DNA of 64,000 bases, from positions 21,290 through 85,289 of the forward strand of contig JAIPMN010000565.1 of the NCBI GenBank assembly GCA_020650975.1. Reading direction: 5' to 3'. Shown piece after piece: positions 27,595 to 36,333 of the stretch. The DNA comes from Apostichopus californicus (lineage: Eukaryota > Echinodermata > Holothuroidea > Aspidochirotida > Stichopodidae). Made by a program: the position numbers and the translations under genes. The notes below the pieces were generated by a model, which was given only the letters and a program-made list of their open reading frames with translations, was not told the origin of the DNA and did no database searches. Position 1 is the stretch's first letter. Each line of letters begins with the position of its first letter.

Positions 27595-28028
27595 TTACTC
27601 AGCAATATCTTCCATGACCCCTTGATATTCAGCTTCAGGGTGTTCATGAGGGACATCCAATTCCTCTATTGGTTCTTGTCGTATAAGATTATTATCTTCA
27701 TCTACATCCTGAGCATTCACATCATCATCATCATCATTATCATCACCATCATCATCACCATCATCATCATCATCATCCATAACTCTAGATTGAGCAATTT
27801 CCTGTTCTGCATTTTCGTCGCCATCCGTTCCGTCGTTTACCCTCTCATCAGCAACGGGCTGGTCATGTGACTCGGCAATGGCTACCTCGGCAACAGATGG
27901 TTCCTGCCCTTTATGCATGTATTTCTCGGCAGGATCGTGGGTGTGTTTATCAGAAGGAAACTCTCCTAACACAAATTCTTTGAAACTTTGAAAAGAAAAC
28001 CCTGCTCCTGCTTCAGGTGGAAGAGGAC
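27595..28028 (-). CDS. Secreted Asp-rich protein, exon 2 (main coding exon)
   Basis: The exon starts after an acceptor TTTTACAG and supplies residues 31-174. The phase fits exon 1 exactly (one base there, two here, making Gly31). Residues 32-80 are a mixed segment with FSFQSFKEFVLGEFPSD. Residues 92-174 are strongly acidic, with a run of almost pure Asp at 115-133 encoded by a GAT/GAC triplet repeat (27720-27780), ending in YQGVMEDIAE. There are no Cys residues and no second membrane segment. I do not recognise the family. The composition would suit calcium binding in the secretory path or outside the cell, but that is inference. The TAA stop overlaps A|GTAAGT, a consensus splice donor, so the exon may instead continue into a further exon; I found no convincing one downstream. 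Confidence 0.7.
27720..27780. repeat. In-frame GAT/GAC (ATC) triplet repeat
   Basis: ATC/ACC triplets on the + strand read as Asp codons, with a few Gly and one Asn, in the minus-strand acidic gene. Antisense frames give meaningless Ile-rich open frames. Triplet arrays of this kind are length-variable in populations, so the Asp count may be polymorphic. Confidence 0.85.
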
Positions 28029-28719
28029 CTGTAAAATGACAAAATGCATCATTTGATCCAAAACAAATTTCTTAAATAGGTCATTACTATAGCCTATCAG
28101 AAATCTTAATTTTATTCTTACTATGAAATAAGGAATGATTACAACATTGAAAATGTTACTCGTTGTGAACAGCAAGTTGTCAGACTTTTCTGTTTCTTCA
28201 AACTCTGAAGCGTAGCAGGCAGGCAGAAGAGCATACATATTCATACAGTTAAAGCCAAAAGTTTATAACTCACTATTCTCATGATTTTAATTAGTCTAAT
28301 TTTGTCATTTAAATCCTATAAATTGTAATCATCGACACATAGCCTTCTTCTCTAAAGGTGGCATTCTCAGGACATAGGTATCTGGAGAAACAAACTGAGG
28401 TCAAAAACCTACCAAAAACAAGTCTTTTGACCATTTAAGAGCATTAATGGTCTTTAGTATTGGCACAAAATTTCAGTATGCTAAGAAACTTTTCAAAAAA
28501 ACTCTTTTTGACCTTCTAAAGGATTCCCAAAGATTGACGAATGTTAAACTTGACCATAAATTGTCTCAGAGAGGTGATACTGTGATATGCTATAGTGGCA
28601 ACGGTTAAACGTGTTGACAGTTGGGCAGGGCTGACCATTATTTAATTTTCTAGCAGACTTAGGGCCAATAATAATGAACTTTAAAAAACTTGTACATTGG
28701 CAGATAAAACAAAATTTAC

Positions 28720-28810
28720 CATAAGGAAGGCCATCTGTAACACACACCAGGACCATGAAGATGGCCATTCCAATGTTGAAAAACTTGAATACTTCTGTTC
28801 TGCAAACCAT
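28720..28810 (-). CDS. Secreted Asp-rich protein, exon 1 (signal peptide)
   Basis: The ATG at 28810-28808 has a strong context (A at -3, G at +4). The open frame further upstream contains no other ATG before a stop. Residues 1-30 form a signal peptide: a short basic start MVCRTEVFKFFN, a hydrophobic core IGMAIFMVLVCV and then TDGLPY. The donor G|GTAAAT follows in phase 1 and matches exon 2 at 28028 across a 691-bp intron. The predicted precursor is 174 residues. The gene lies downstream of, and in the same orientation as, the coiled-coil gene at 33032-42066. A 5' untranslated exon further right is possible. Confidence 0.65.
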
Positions 28811-29561
28811 TGTTAAATTGATGGTTACAGATTTATCTTTAAGATGACGTGTACGTGTGTACACTTAATCCAAAATTTGGTTTATTTTCAAAGCAAACTT
28901 CGCTATCCAGTATCGACCAATAACGATCACAGAAAGAAGAAGCAAAATAAAAACAGATAAGCTTAATATTGATGATTTGATTCCAAAAATATATTTATCA
29001 GGCTCTTTCAAGTCCTGACTGTCCAATAGTCACTGTAGCGACTAAGACATACAAAAAGTCCTTTTAGTACACAATTCAGATTAAATGAAATATCAAGTTT
29101 AACAAACTGTCCTGGCTTACATGTGAATGACTTTGGTAGTATTTAACGACTGAGGGCTAACGCATGTATATAATTGAGACTGTTAGTACCGATGCACAGA
29201 CACGAGAGAATGGTGAAATGATTCAAACAAAACGGTGAATTGTCAATATCTCTACTATCCATACAATTCCACCAGCTGTCACCAATTAAAGAGGAGGCTA
29301 GCCCTGTTACAAAACAAACTTTCCCATGTTGGTTCTTCATTTCAAAATAAACATTACAAATGTCAACCATTCTGCCCAGTATTACATATCTATCTGTTCA
29401 TAGACAGATTGGAAACTCCAGCTTGCAGTATAAGTACCATGAGTTAAAGAGTACAAGTAGAATTCCCTTCATGTGAATACTAGTACAAACCTCTAACTCT
29501 TGAGTATGAACATTTAATATTGCATTAGTACCTCTACTCCAAAATGCTCTGATTACGAGGA

Positions 29562-29826
29562 CGAGTAAAAATTTAAAAAGGTCAGTACAGGAAACTATAC
29601 CAGAATACATACAAGTACGGGCCGTCAGACACACTACAAAGTCTGGACTAAGTATTTTAATGGATATTATTACACAAACCATGTTAAAGAAAACAAAATT
29701 GCTTGGTGAAAATTCGTTACGATCAATCTTTAGAATTCACGGACATGATGCTACACTTTTGTCCCTTCGAAGAAATAAAAATGTTTGCTGCAAAGCCTGC
29801 CAATTATCAGTTTCTTTCCGCACTAG
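29562..29826. repeat. Left copy of a gap-flanking duplication
   Basis: This segment recurs at 29926-30200. Shared words include ACTATACCAGAATACATACA, GGATATTATTACACAAACC, GTTAAAGAAAACAAAATTG, TACGATCAATCTT/TAGAAT and TGCTGCAAAGCCT. Small indels and substitutions separate the copies. Confidence 0.8.
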
Positions 29827-29898
29827 CCCCCACCCCCTCCCTCTCCCCTGAGTAAAATTCACAAGGGTGAGTAAAAGTATATGCAACCATGCCAGAAT

Positions 29899-29908
29899 NN
29901 NNNNNNNN
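29899..29908. other. Assembly gap (10 N)
   Basis: Ten unknown bases are followed by a run of 19 C. On both sides lies the same GAGTAAAATTCACAAGGGTG phrase (29850 and 29926), so the gap sits inside a duplicated, C-rich place that is hard to assemble. Confidence 0.98.
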
Positions 29909-29925
29909 CCCCCCCCCCCCCCCCC

Positions 29926-30200
29926 GAGTAAAATTCACAAGGGTGAGTAAGAGTACTGGCAACTATACCAGAATACATACAAGTGTACTGTCCGACTCAC
30001 TACAAAGTCTCGAAGTCTCGAATACTACATTCAATGGATATTATTACACAAACCCTGTTAAAGAAAACAAAATTGGTTGCTGAAATTTTCTGCTTTCCTT
30101 TTCCATTACGATCAATCTATAATATTCGTGGACATGATACTAGTCTTGTCTCTTAGAGGATATAATAAAGGTTTTTGCTGCAAAGCCTACCAATTATCAA
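29926..30200. repeat. Right copy of the gap-flanking duplication
   Basis: Partner of 29562-29826, offset by about 370 bp. It contains a small tandem of GTCTCGAA and an inserted pyrimidine stretch (CTGCTTTCCTTTTCC) that the left copy lacks. Confidence 0.8.
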
Positions 30201-31415
30201 CAGATTGATGCAAATCATATTTTGAAGATTTCTTGAAATACCACACAGACGAACCAATTTACGCACAGCTTTTGTGCAAGCATGAATATGGCATTATAGC
30301 AGATCACACTGTGCCAAAAACACTGATTAGACTCTCTTTAAAATCAACATTTCAATGTTTACATACGGCACATCTGCTATAAATAAATACCAAGCAATGA
30401 TCTAAAAAGGATTTTAAACAAGCAAACTGCCAGATAAGGGGATATTTGATGAAATACTTACGGACAGTTGAGTGGAATATGTACGTTTACGTAGCACCGT
30501 GCAACCTTCATAGTAATGAGAACTAATTTTTTTCCCCCTTTTCATTGTGAAAAAAAAAGGTTGCAGGTGAGATGAGACTGCCTCACACTGATTACAACGA
30601 CCGTCCGAGACGACAATAAATCTTTTCGGACGCATAAAAGTACAGATGAGGTTTGGCCGCAGACAACCAGTTTATTTACAGTACATGCACTATCAATCAG
30701 ATACTTTGTATTTGTAATACATACATCAAGTTTGACAAACAACTTAGCAGAACACCCTACAAAGGAAAGTCTTCCGGTTCTCTTGTAAATTTGCAAATTT
30801 TGAAGTAGAAAAAAAATAAGTACTGTGGTTTGCAAAATAAATGCAGGCAAAGTAATATAGGCAGGAAATTGAACTTGCATCTGTTTTGGGCAGACTTAAT
30901 GCTAACAGTGGGTTATGCTGTATACAAGGAGTAAATTACACTTCACCCTAGCAACAACTTCACATAAAGCTAGTGTTATCCTGTCCATTTGCTTGATCGA
31001 TCCAAATACCTTTTAACGAAAGGTCACCCTTTTTAATGAAAAGGTACCCAAGTTTTTGGGCCCTAAAACCAAATTACTCAACTTATCCACTCTCAACCCT
31101 AGTCTCCTTGCATCAAGACTTAGTGATCATTTTCAAAAAGTTTAATAAGCTTCTTAGAAAAGGGTATAGTTAGTACACATGATCTTAGCCAAAATGCAGA
31201 GAAGGTATTTGTTTGATCAATTGATCCAAGTAGCTCCTTGCAAGTTCGTACCATGCACAGATCTGTGGGCAGCTTTACATCTATGCACAGTATGATTTGT
31301 ATTGTAAACACATTGTGCTTGATCAAGCATATAGTGTGGCTGCAGTAACATCATATATTATCCAGCGAGAGAGAGGTTGAATCAGTAGCATCATTCTAGT
31401 AGCACTGATTCTACT

Positions 31416-31998
31416 GTATTTTCTATGATATGTGATACCAATATCCTATTACTGTATAACAATATCATTCATTAGCATGAGTTATCAAGTTGTACTTCAA
31501 ACAGTAATGAAAGCTAACCACCCAGTTGGGACAAGTTTTTCTACACTGTAGTGTCATGTCTCGCTTTCCGAGCACTCGTATTGTCAGTACGAGCAGTATG
31601 AATATCATGTTTCTATCAGATCAAGGCTAGGAACTGTTTGTACTGTCAATACACATGCTTTGAGAGCATGATATTGGAGCACAGTTTAGAGAAGTATTAG
31701 CATTAGGAAATTGTCCCAACTGGCTGAGTTACAGTTTTGAAATCAATATTTATTTTTTTCTATGACTAGTGCAACCAATACCCCATTATAACAATATAGT
31801 TCATTAGCATCAGTATTCAAGCTGTATTTCAAACAGTAAAGAAAGTTTACAGTTTTGAAATGAATATTCATTTTTTTCTATGATATGTGATACCAATATC
31901 CCATTATAACAATATCATTCATTAGCATGATTAATCAAGTTGTTATTTCAAACGGTAAAAAAAGTTAACAGTATTGAAATGAATATTCATGTAATCAT
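31416..31998. repeat. Tandem repeat, unit about 120 bp, three copies, split by a MITE
   Basis: The phrase TTCTATGATATGTGATACCAATATCC, or a close variant, recurs near 31418, 31757 and 31877. It is followed each time by TAACAATAT.(A/G)TTCATTAGCAT and CAAACAGTAA.GAAAG. Copies 2 and 3 are adjacent. Copies 1 and 2 are separated by the inserted element at 31519-31726. Confidence 0.75.
31519..31726. mobile_element. MITE with 16-bp TIRs, copy 1 (208 bp)
   Basis: The ends read CACCCAGTTGGGACAA and, reverse-complemented from the right, CAGCCAGTTGGGACAA (15 of 16 identical). It sits inside a tandem repeat, which makes its borders easy to see. The CA..TG ends and size suit a hAT-type MITE, but the flanking 8-mers match only imperfectly. 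Related to 34355-34549. Confidence 0.65.
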
Positions 31999-32503
31999 TA
32001 ATAATTTAAGAAAAACAATGAGTTGCTTATATTGCTACATTATGCTAGAAGTCAGAAGTACGATAAAATTGAAAAATAAACAACACCCACCAGTGGTGGT
32101 ACTTGTTTTGTGATTAAGTGGAAAATTTGCCCCACCCCCACACTAACAGGTTCGCTGCTTTTTCATGGTGTCAGAAGTGGGATTTGTTTCATCAGCTATA
32201 CCAAACAGTCTCAGCCCAGAAGAAGTACAGAGGTGATGTATTGCAAATTTATCAAAAGCATTTACTTTTTGCCTGTTCAAGTTGGGATTGTCAAGGTTTT
32301 CAAGTAATTAAAAAATATATAAGAAAAAACATGCTATAGAGAATATTCCATATCATTTGCAACAAGCAGTGTTGGCACAGGCTTATATTTAAGTTTCCAT
32401 AATCTATAACACAAGAGCAGAGAAAATTAGAGAGGCTCCCAGGTTGCACTCGCAAATTATACTAACCTCTTATATTGTAACACATTTGTACTGACTTTGC
32501 AAG

Positions 32504-32897
32504 ATGGCAGACCCAGAAGAACCACAAGGTGTAGACATGGCCATGATGAGTCAGTTCTTCCGTAAAGCTATGGGATTTCAGGAAATTCCCCAAAACAAAC
32601 TGAGTAAATACAGAGGCTCGCCTCGTCGTCATGGTGACCCATCCTTGCAAGAATGGCTAGACGACTTTAATAAAAAGGTGACAACGTACGAACTGTCCGA
32701 TAAAGGCAAATGCAAGGTCCCGGCGGATCATTTCGGGACTAGCAAGACAGGAGGTGATGTGATTATCTCCAAAGGCAAGGGAGAGTCTGAAAGATGTCTT
32801 GGGCTGTCTGAAGCTCTGCAACCATTTTGAAGAGAATCTGTTTCCTGCTGGGCATATAACTCTATCTACAACACCCTTCTTCCACCCATTCATATGA
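32504..32897 (+). pseudogene. gag-like fragment of an LTR retrotransposon, frameshifted
   Basis: An ATG frame opens with an acidic, Met-rich segment. It continues with PRRHGDPSLQEWLDDF and KKVTTYELSDKGK, a pattern typical of the capsid-like N-terminus of Ty3/gypsy-type gag in marine invertebrates. Homology in this frame fades after about residue 85. A neighbouring frame, opening near 32766, carries KARESLKDVLGCLK-like coding and runs to a stop at 32895-32897, so one indel near 32757 has broken the gene. No zinc knuckle, protease, RT or LTR is seen. It lies antisense to, and just past, the poly(A) signal of the coiled-coil gene. The family call is inference from pattern only. Confidence 0.5.
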
Positions 32898-32917
32898 TTC
32901 CAAGCAATGCCAAAACA

Positions 32918-32923
32918 TTTATT
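32918..32923 (-). other. Poly(A) signal of the coiled-coil gene (AATAAA)
   Basis: The + strand reads TTTATT, which is AATAAA on the coding strand, 109 bp past the stop codon of the coiled-coil gene. The position is good for a short 3' UTR. Confidence 0.55.
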
Positions 32924-33031
32924 AATTTGGCAAATTTTTGGAAAAATACCACCACATTTTATGGGTCTGATCATAAATTGCTTCTATCAATCTTCAATAC
33001 ACTGAGCTGAAACTTCTGAGCGAAACGTTCG

Positions 33032-33268
33032 TCACCTTGTAACGGGAGCGAAATTCATCTGCTTGGTGACGTCATGACTCGTTATGTTTCCGTGTTTGGT
33101 ATGGTAATTGATGAATGAGGGCAGCAGATAGAGATCAATATCCTCGCTGTCTCTTCGATCCCAGTTGTGGTCGTACTTCATGCCGTGTTTACGGAGTCTC
33201 ATCATGTAGTCCGAGTGATATTTGCCGTCGGTGTAATCCAAGAAACGTTTGTAATCTCTTTGAATATC
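33032..33268 (-). CDS. Coiled-coil protein, exon 6 (last), residues 246-323
   Basis: The exon follows acceptor TTTCTCGCAG in phase 0 and ends with TGA. It begins DIQRDYKRFLDYTDGKYHSD and goes on with MMRLRKHGMKYDHNWDRR, then a less charged tail ending in MNFAPVTR. It lacks the heptad pattern of the earlier exons and looks like a conserved C-terminal cap. Confidence 0.8.
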   Translation of the reverse strand, partial: DIQRDYKRFLDYTDGKYHSDYMMRLRKHGMKYDHNWDRRDSEDIDLYLLPSFINYHTKHGNITSHDVTKQMNFAPVTR

Positions 33269-34695
33269 CTGCGAGAAATATGAAACAACATACTTGGAGT
33301 ATGATGAGCCGAGTCAAAGGCAAACAGGTTTGTGATACTTCCTCTTCCCAAATACAAATGTAATCTGAAGCAAACATTTCGCTAGATTTTTGCAAACGTG
33401 AAAACGAAAATTGTAAATTATCACTGATCACAGAAGATAGTGAAAAGAAGTGCATCTGCTTTGAAGTGCAACAGGTTCTGAGAGTAGTAGTAATCAAATG
33501 CAACACAGTTTTTAAAGTACAAAAATGGTCTCTAACCCCCCCCCCCCCAACCCCATCATACCCCCCACCCCACCCAACAACAAAAGAGGGGAATAAAGGA
33601 ACAATACTAAGAAGACTACATAGTGACTAAGAATTCACCCAAGAATGTTACATATATCTTAAGGAATAGGTTGGATTCAAGTGTAGCAGAAATCTTGATA
33701 GTCAATTTTAAATGTTTGACTGCATTTTTTCATCCGTAAAATACTGGGGAAAGGGGTCCCACAAAATCATATAATCAACCAATAGAGGTTTATCACATGA
33801 CATAGTATCAAAGCAGTCTAGTAGCCTATTTAGCACATACAATAAAGGGTCATCAGTATTTGGCCACAAATTTTAGCTTGCTAAAACTGCTCAATGCTTT
33901 TGAAAATACTTACAACATTAAGGAGAGTTTAAATTAGACAATTCAATGTTTTAATGTTAGGAAAAATGCTGTGAGGATGCCAGTGCCAATATTTGACTGT
34001 CTAACATATTTAAGGGTAATCCTGTTGTCCTTTAAAGTCATATGTGGCGTAGCTGGTGCTATTTAATGAATACATAGAGACTGTATGTCTTAACAAACTC
34101 TATGTAACCAGGCAGCCAAATTTCATGGCATATAGTTTACCACTTTTACAAATCACGATTCGGGGGTGGGGGAGGGGACTTAATTAACATCAGAACATTG
34201 ATTTAATGTATTTATTGCTGTCATTGCTGTTATCATATTAAAAGTCAAGTGTTGAATCTGGTAACTGTGGCCAATGGAAAGTGCCCCTATTTTATGAAAC
34301 CTTGATCTGGTTGGGAGTTAACTTGCAAACTTGGAATCATGAATCTTTTTCCAACACCCATTTGGGATGACGTTTTTAAATGCTCTACATTCATGACATG
34401 CTTCAAGGCATTTATCAGTATGAGCAATAGGAATATCATGTTTCTATTAGATAAAAGTTAGAAACTTTTCATACTGTCAGTAATTGATTTAATTTGAGAG
34501 GAGAGTGCAGAGTTGTTTTAGCATCAGCATACTGTCCCAAATCTGGCTGTTTGGAATAGAAAATCTGGCAGGCATTTGTTCCATGTTTTACTGCAATTGT
34601 TGCATTACACCGCTGTAGTGCACAGCATACATACATATATGTTTCTGTACAGTATTTGACATCTGTAAAAGCTGAATATTTAAATAATAACTCAC
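33269..34695 (-). other. Intron 5 of the coiled-coil gene
   Basis: GT-AG intron in phase 0. It contains a C-rich run (33537-33590) and the MITE copy at 34355-34549. Confidence 0.7.
34355..34549. mobile_element. MITE of the 31519 family, copy 2 (195 bp), diverged
   Basis: Shared blocks with 31519-31726 include AG.ATATCATGTTTCTAT.AGAT, AGAAACT/GGAACTGTTT..TACTGTCA, TTTGAGAG and TGTCCCAA.TGGCTG. The ends are CACCCATTTGGGAT and CTGTCCCAAATCTGGCTG. More mutated than copy 1. Confidence 0.6.
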
Positions 34696-34765
34696 CCTGA
34701 ATTCAATCTGCACCAATTCCCTCGCAGCAACTTCATCTCGATTTACTCTTCGTACATTTTCAATA
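34696..34765 (-). CDS. Coiled-coil protein, exon 5, residues 222-245
   Basis: A 70-bp exon, acceptor TTTCATTCAG, donor AGG|GTGAGT. One base joins two bases from exon 4 to make Ile222, then IENVRRVNRDEVAARELVQI and EFR. The phase runs on correctly into exon 6. Confidence 0.8.
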
Positions 34766-34959
34766 CTGAATGAAAAAAATAGAAAAATGAACTAATAAGC
34801 TGAATTTTTAAGAGTATGCAGTGACGTCAGGCTCAACGAAAATTAAATGATTGGAACCTGCAAAGACATTGGTGGATTAAACAAGTCAGTTCCAATACAA
34901 TGGCATCAAAATATAAGTACAATAAGCTAAAAAATCTTGAACTCCTCAGATATTACCGG

Positions 34960-35420
34960 TTATGTGTGTGTGTATGTCATTTTTCTCCTTGCATTTTGAT
35001 TTTACATTTTGTACCAAATATACAAATTATTGATATATTTCTTAAACTGCAAGGACATTAAAATTTTGTATGTATGTATGTATGTATGTATGTATGTATG
35101 TATGTATGTATGTATGTGTGTGGTTTTTCTCTCCTTGCATTTTGACTACATTTTGTTCCAAAATAATTGAAATTTTGTGCACGATATTTATCATAGTACT
35201 GACTAATGTGGTTTAAAACAGAGTTTTTACAAATTTATTTTTGACAATCCACTAATCACCTATTATTGAAACAGTGGCACCAACACATCCAGAGTCCATA
35301 GAATAGCAATATTGTCAATTTTTTTGACAATTTTTGACAATTTGTTATTCACCTATCATTCAAACTGAAACACTGACACATAGAGCGTCCAAAGAATAGA
35401 CAGCATTGTCCCAACATTAT
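34960..35420. repeat. Local duplications and (GTAT)n microsatellite
   Basis: A (GTAT)n run fills about 35068-35116. On each side lies CTCCTTGCATTTTGA.T.TACATTTTGT (34986 and 35131), a tandem duplication of about 145 bp. A second pair, near 35250-35310 and 35345-35410, shares CACCTAT.ATT, CAC..ACACAT..AG.GTCC and AGCA.TATTGTC. Confidence 0.7.
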
Positions 35421-35954
35421 AGAACAGCAATTGATTGATTAAATATATGTTATTGATTTGAACACTTAATATCTCTTTCAACTAGGCATGTAATATTTGC
35501 ACATAATTGCATACCTCCCATACTAGAACTTTGAGATCTATGTTTCAGCGAATAATCATTTATCTGGTATTGCATCGCAAAATGCTATGCAAATTTAGGC
35601 AACTTACTAAGGATTTATAGCACTTTTTGTACACAGAATCCAAAAGTATTTTATAACAGGCCAAATTAAGAACCTTTAAAACTGCTACAGATAATTATAC
35701 CACTACATTTTTCCATGTTTTAAATTAGAGAATAAATTGTTCCAATGAGGGATAAAGCTTTGCCCAGGGCTGAAAAGTACAAACTTAAGACATTGCATGA
35801 ACATTACTTGACTCTCTAGCATATTTGGGAACAATTCTCATGACATTCAATATTTTTTCTGACGAAGCCCAGCTGCAACGCATACACTGTATGTATGTGA
35901 GTCTCAGAAGTGAAAGGTACCCACTAAGGCTACCATTAAACATACATCATGGCA

Positions 35955-36044
35955 ATGTACTCAAGCTTTGATATCTATAAAAATATAATCCTGACAATTT
36001 ATACTCAAGCTTTGATATCTAGAGAAATATAATCCTGACGATTG
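35955..36044. repeat. 45-bp direct repeat, two copies
   Basis: TACTCAAGCTTTGATATCTA is followed by ATATAATCCTGAC in two adjacent copies differing at a few bases. It lies just outside exon 4 in the intron. Confidence 0.85.
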
Positions 36045-36110
36045 ATACAGTGATGCAACAACACAAGAGGAGGGTTGCCACGGGAACATCACTAAAATCA
36101 AACTACTTAC

Positions 36111-36238
36111 ATTCCCTCCAATCTATCTACTTCTGCTTGGTGTAACCTAGCAACCCTCTCGGCCTCCTCCGCTGCTTGCCTCTCACAATCTTCGATCGTC
36201 TGCTTGATGGTTTCTTCCAGCTTCCTCTTAAAGTTTTC
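36111..36238 (-). CDS. Coiled-coil protein, exon 4, residues 180-221
   Basis: Acceptor TTAATTGCAG, donor AT|GTAAGT in phase 2. Encodes ENFKRKLEETIKQTIEDCER, then QAAEEAERVARLHQAEVDRL and EG: a highly charged, Ala/Leu-periodic helix without Pro. Confidence 0.85.
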
Positions 36239-36333
36239 CTGCAATTAAAGTAATGTGAAATATAGAATTTGTTTTATTTAATTTAGCTGAACATACATAT
36301 GCTCTCCAAACAATCATTTTGTAAACACAGGTG

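Larger units (their letters stand above)
28811..33031. other. Intergenic region between two minus-strand genes
   Basis: No gene is supported here beyond the gag-like fragment and repeats listed separately. It should contain the promoter of the acidic secreted gene near its left end and the 3' end of the coiled-coil gene at its right end. Confidence 0.5.

Noticed and set aside
27622-27870. Ile-rich + strand open frame
   Set aside because: It is the antisense shadow of the Asp triplet repeat in the minus-strand exon.
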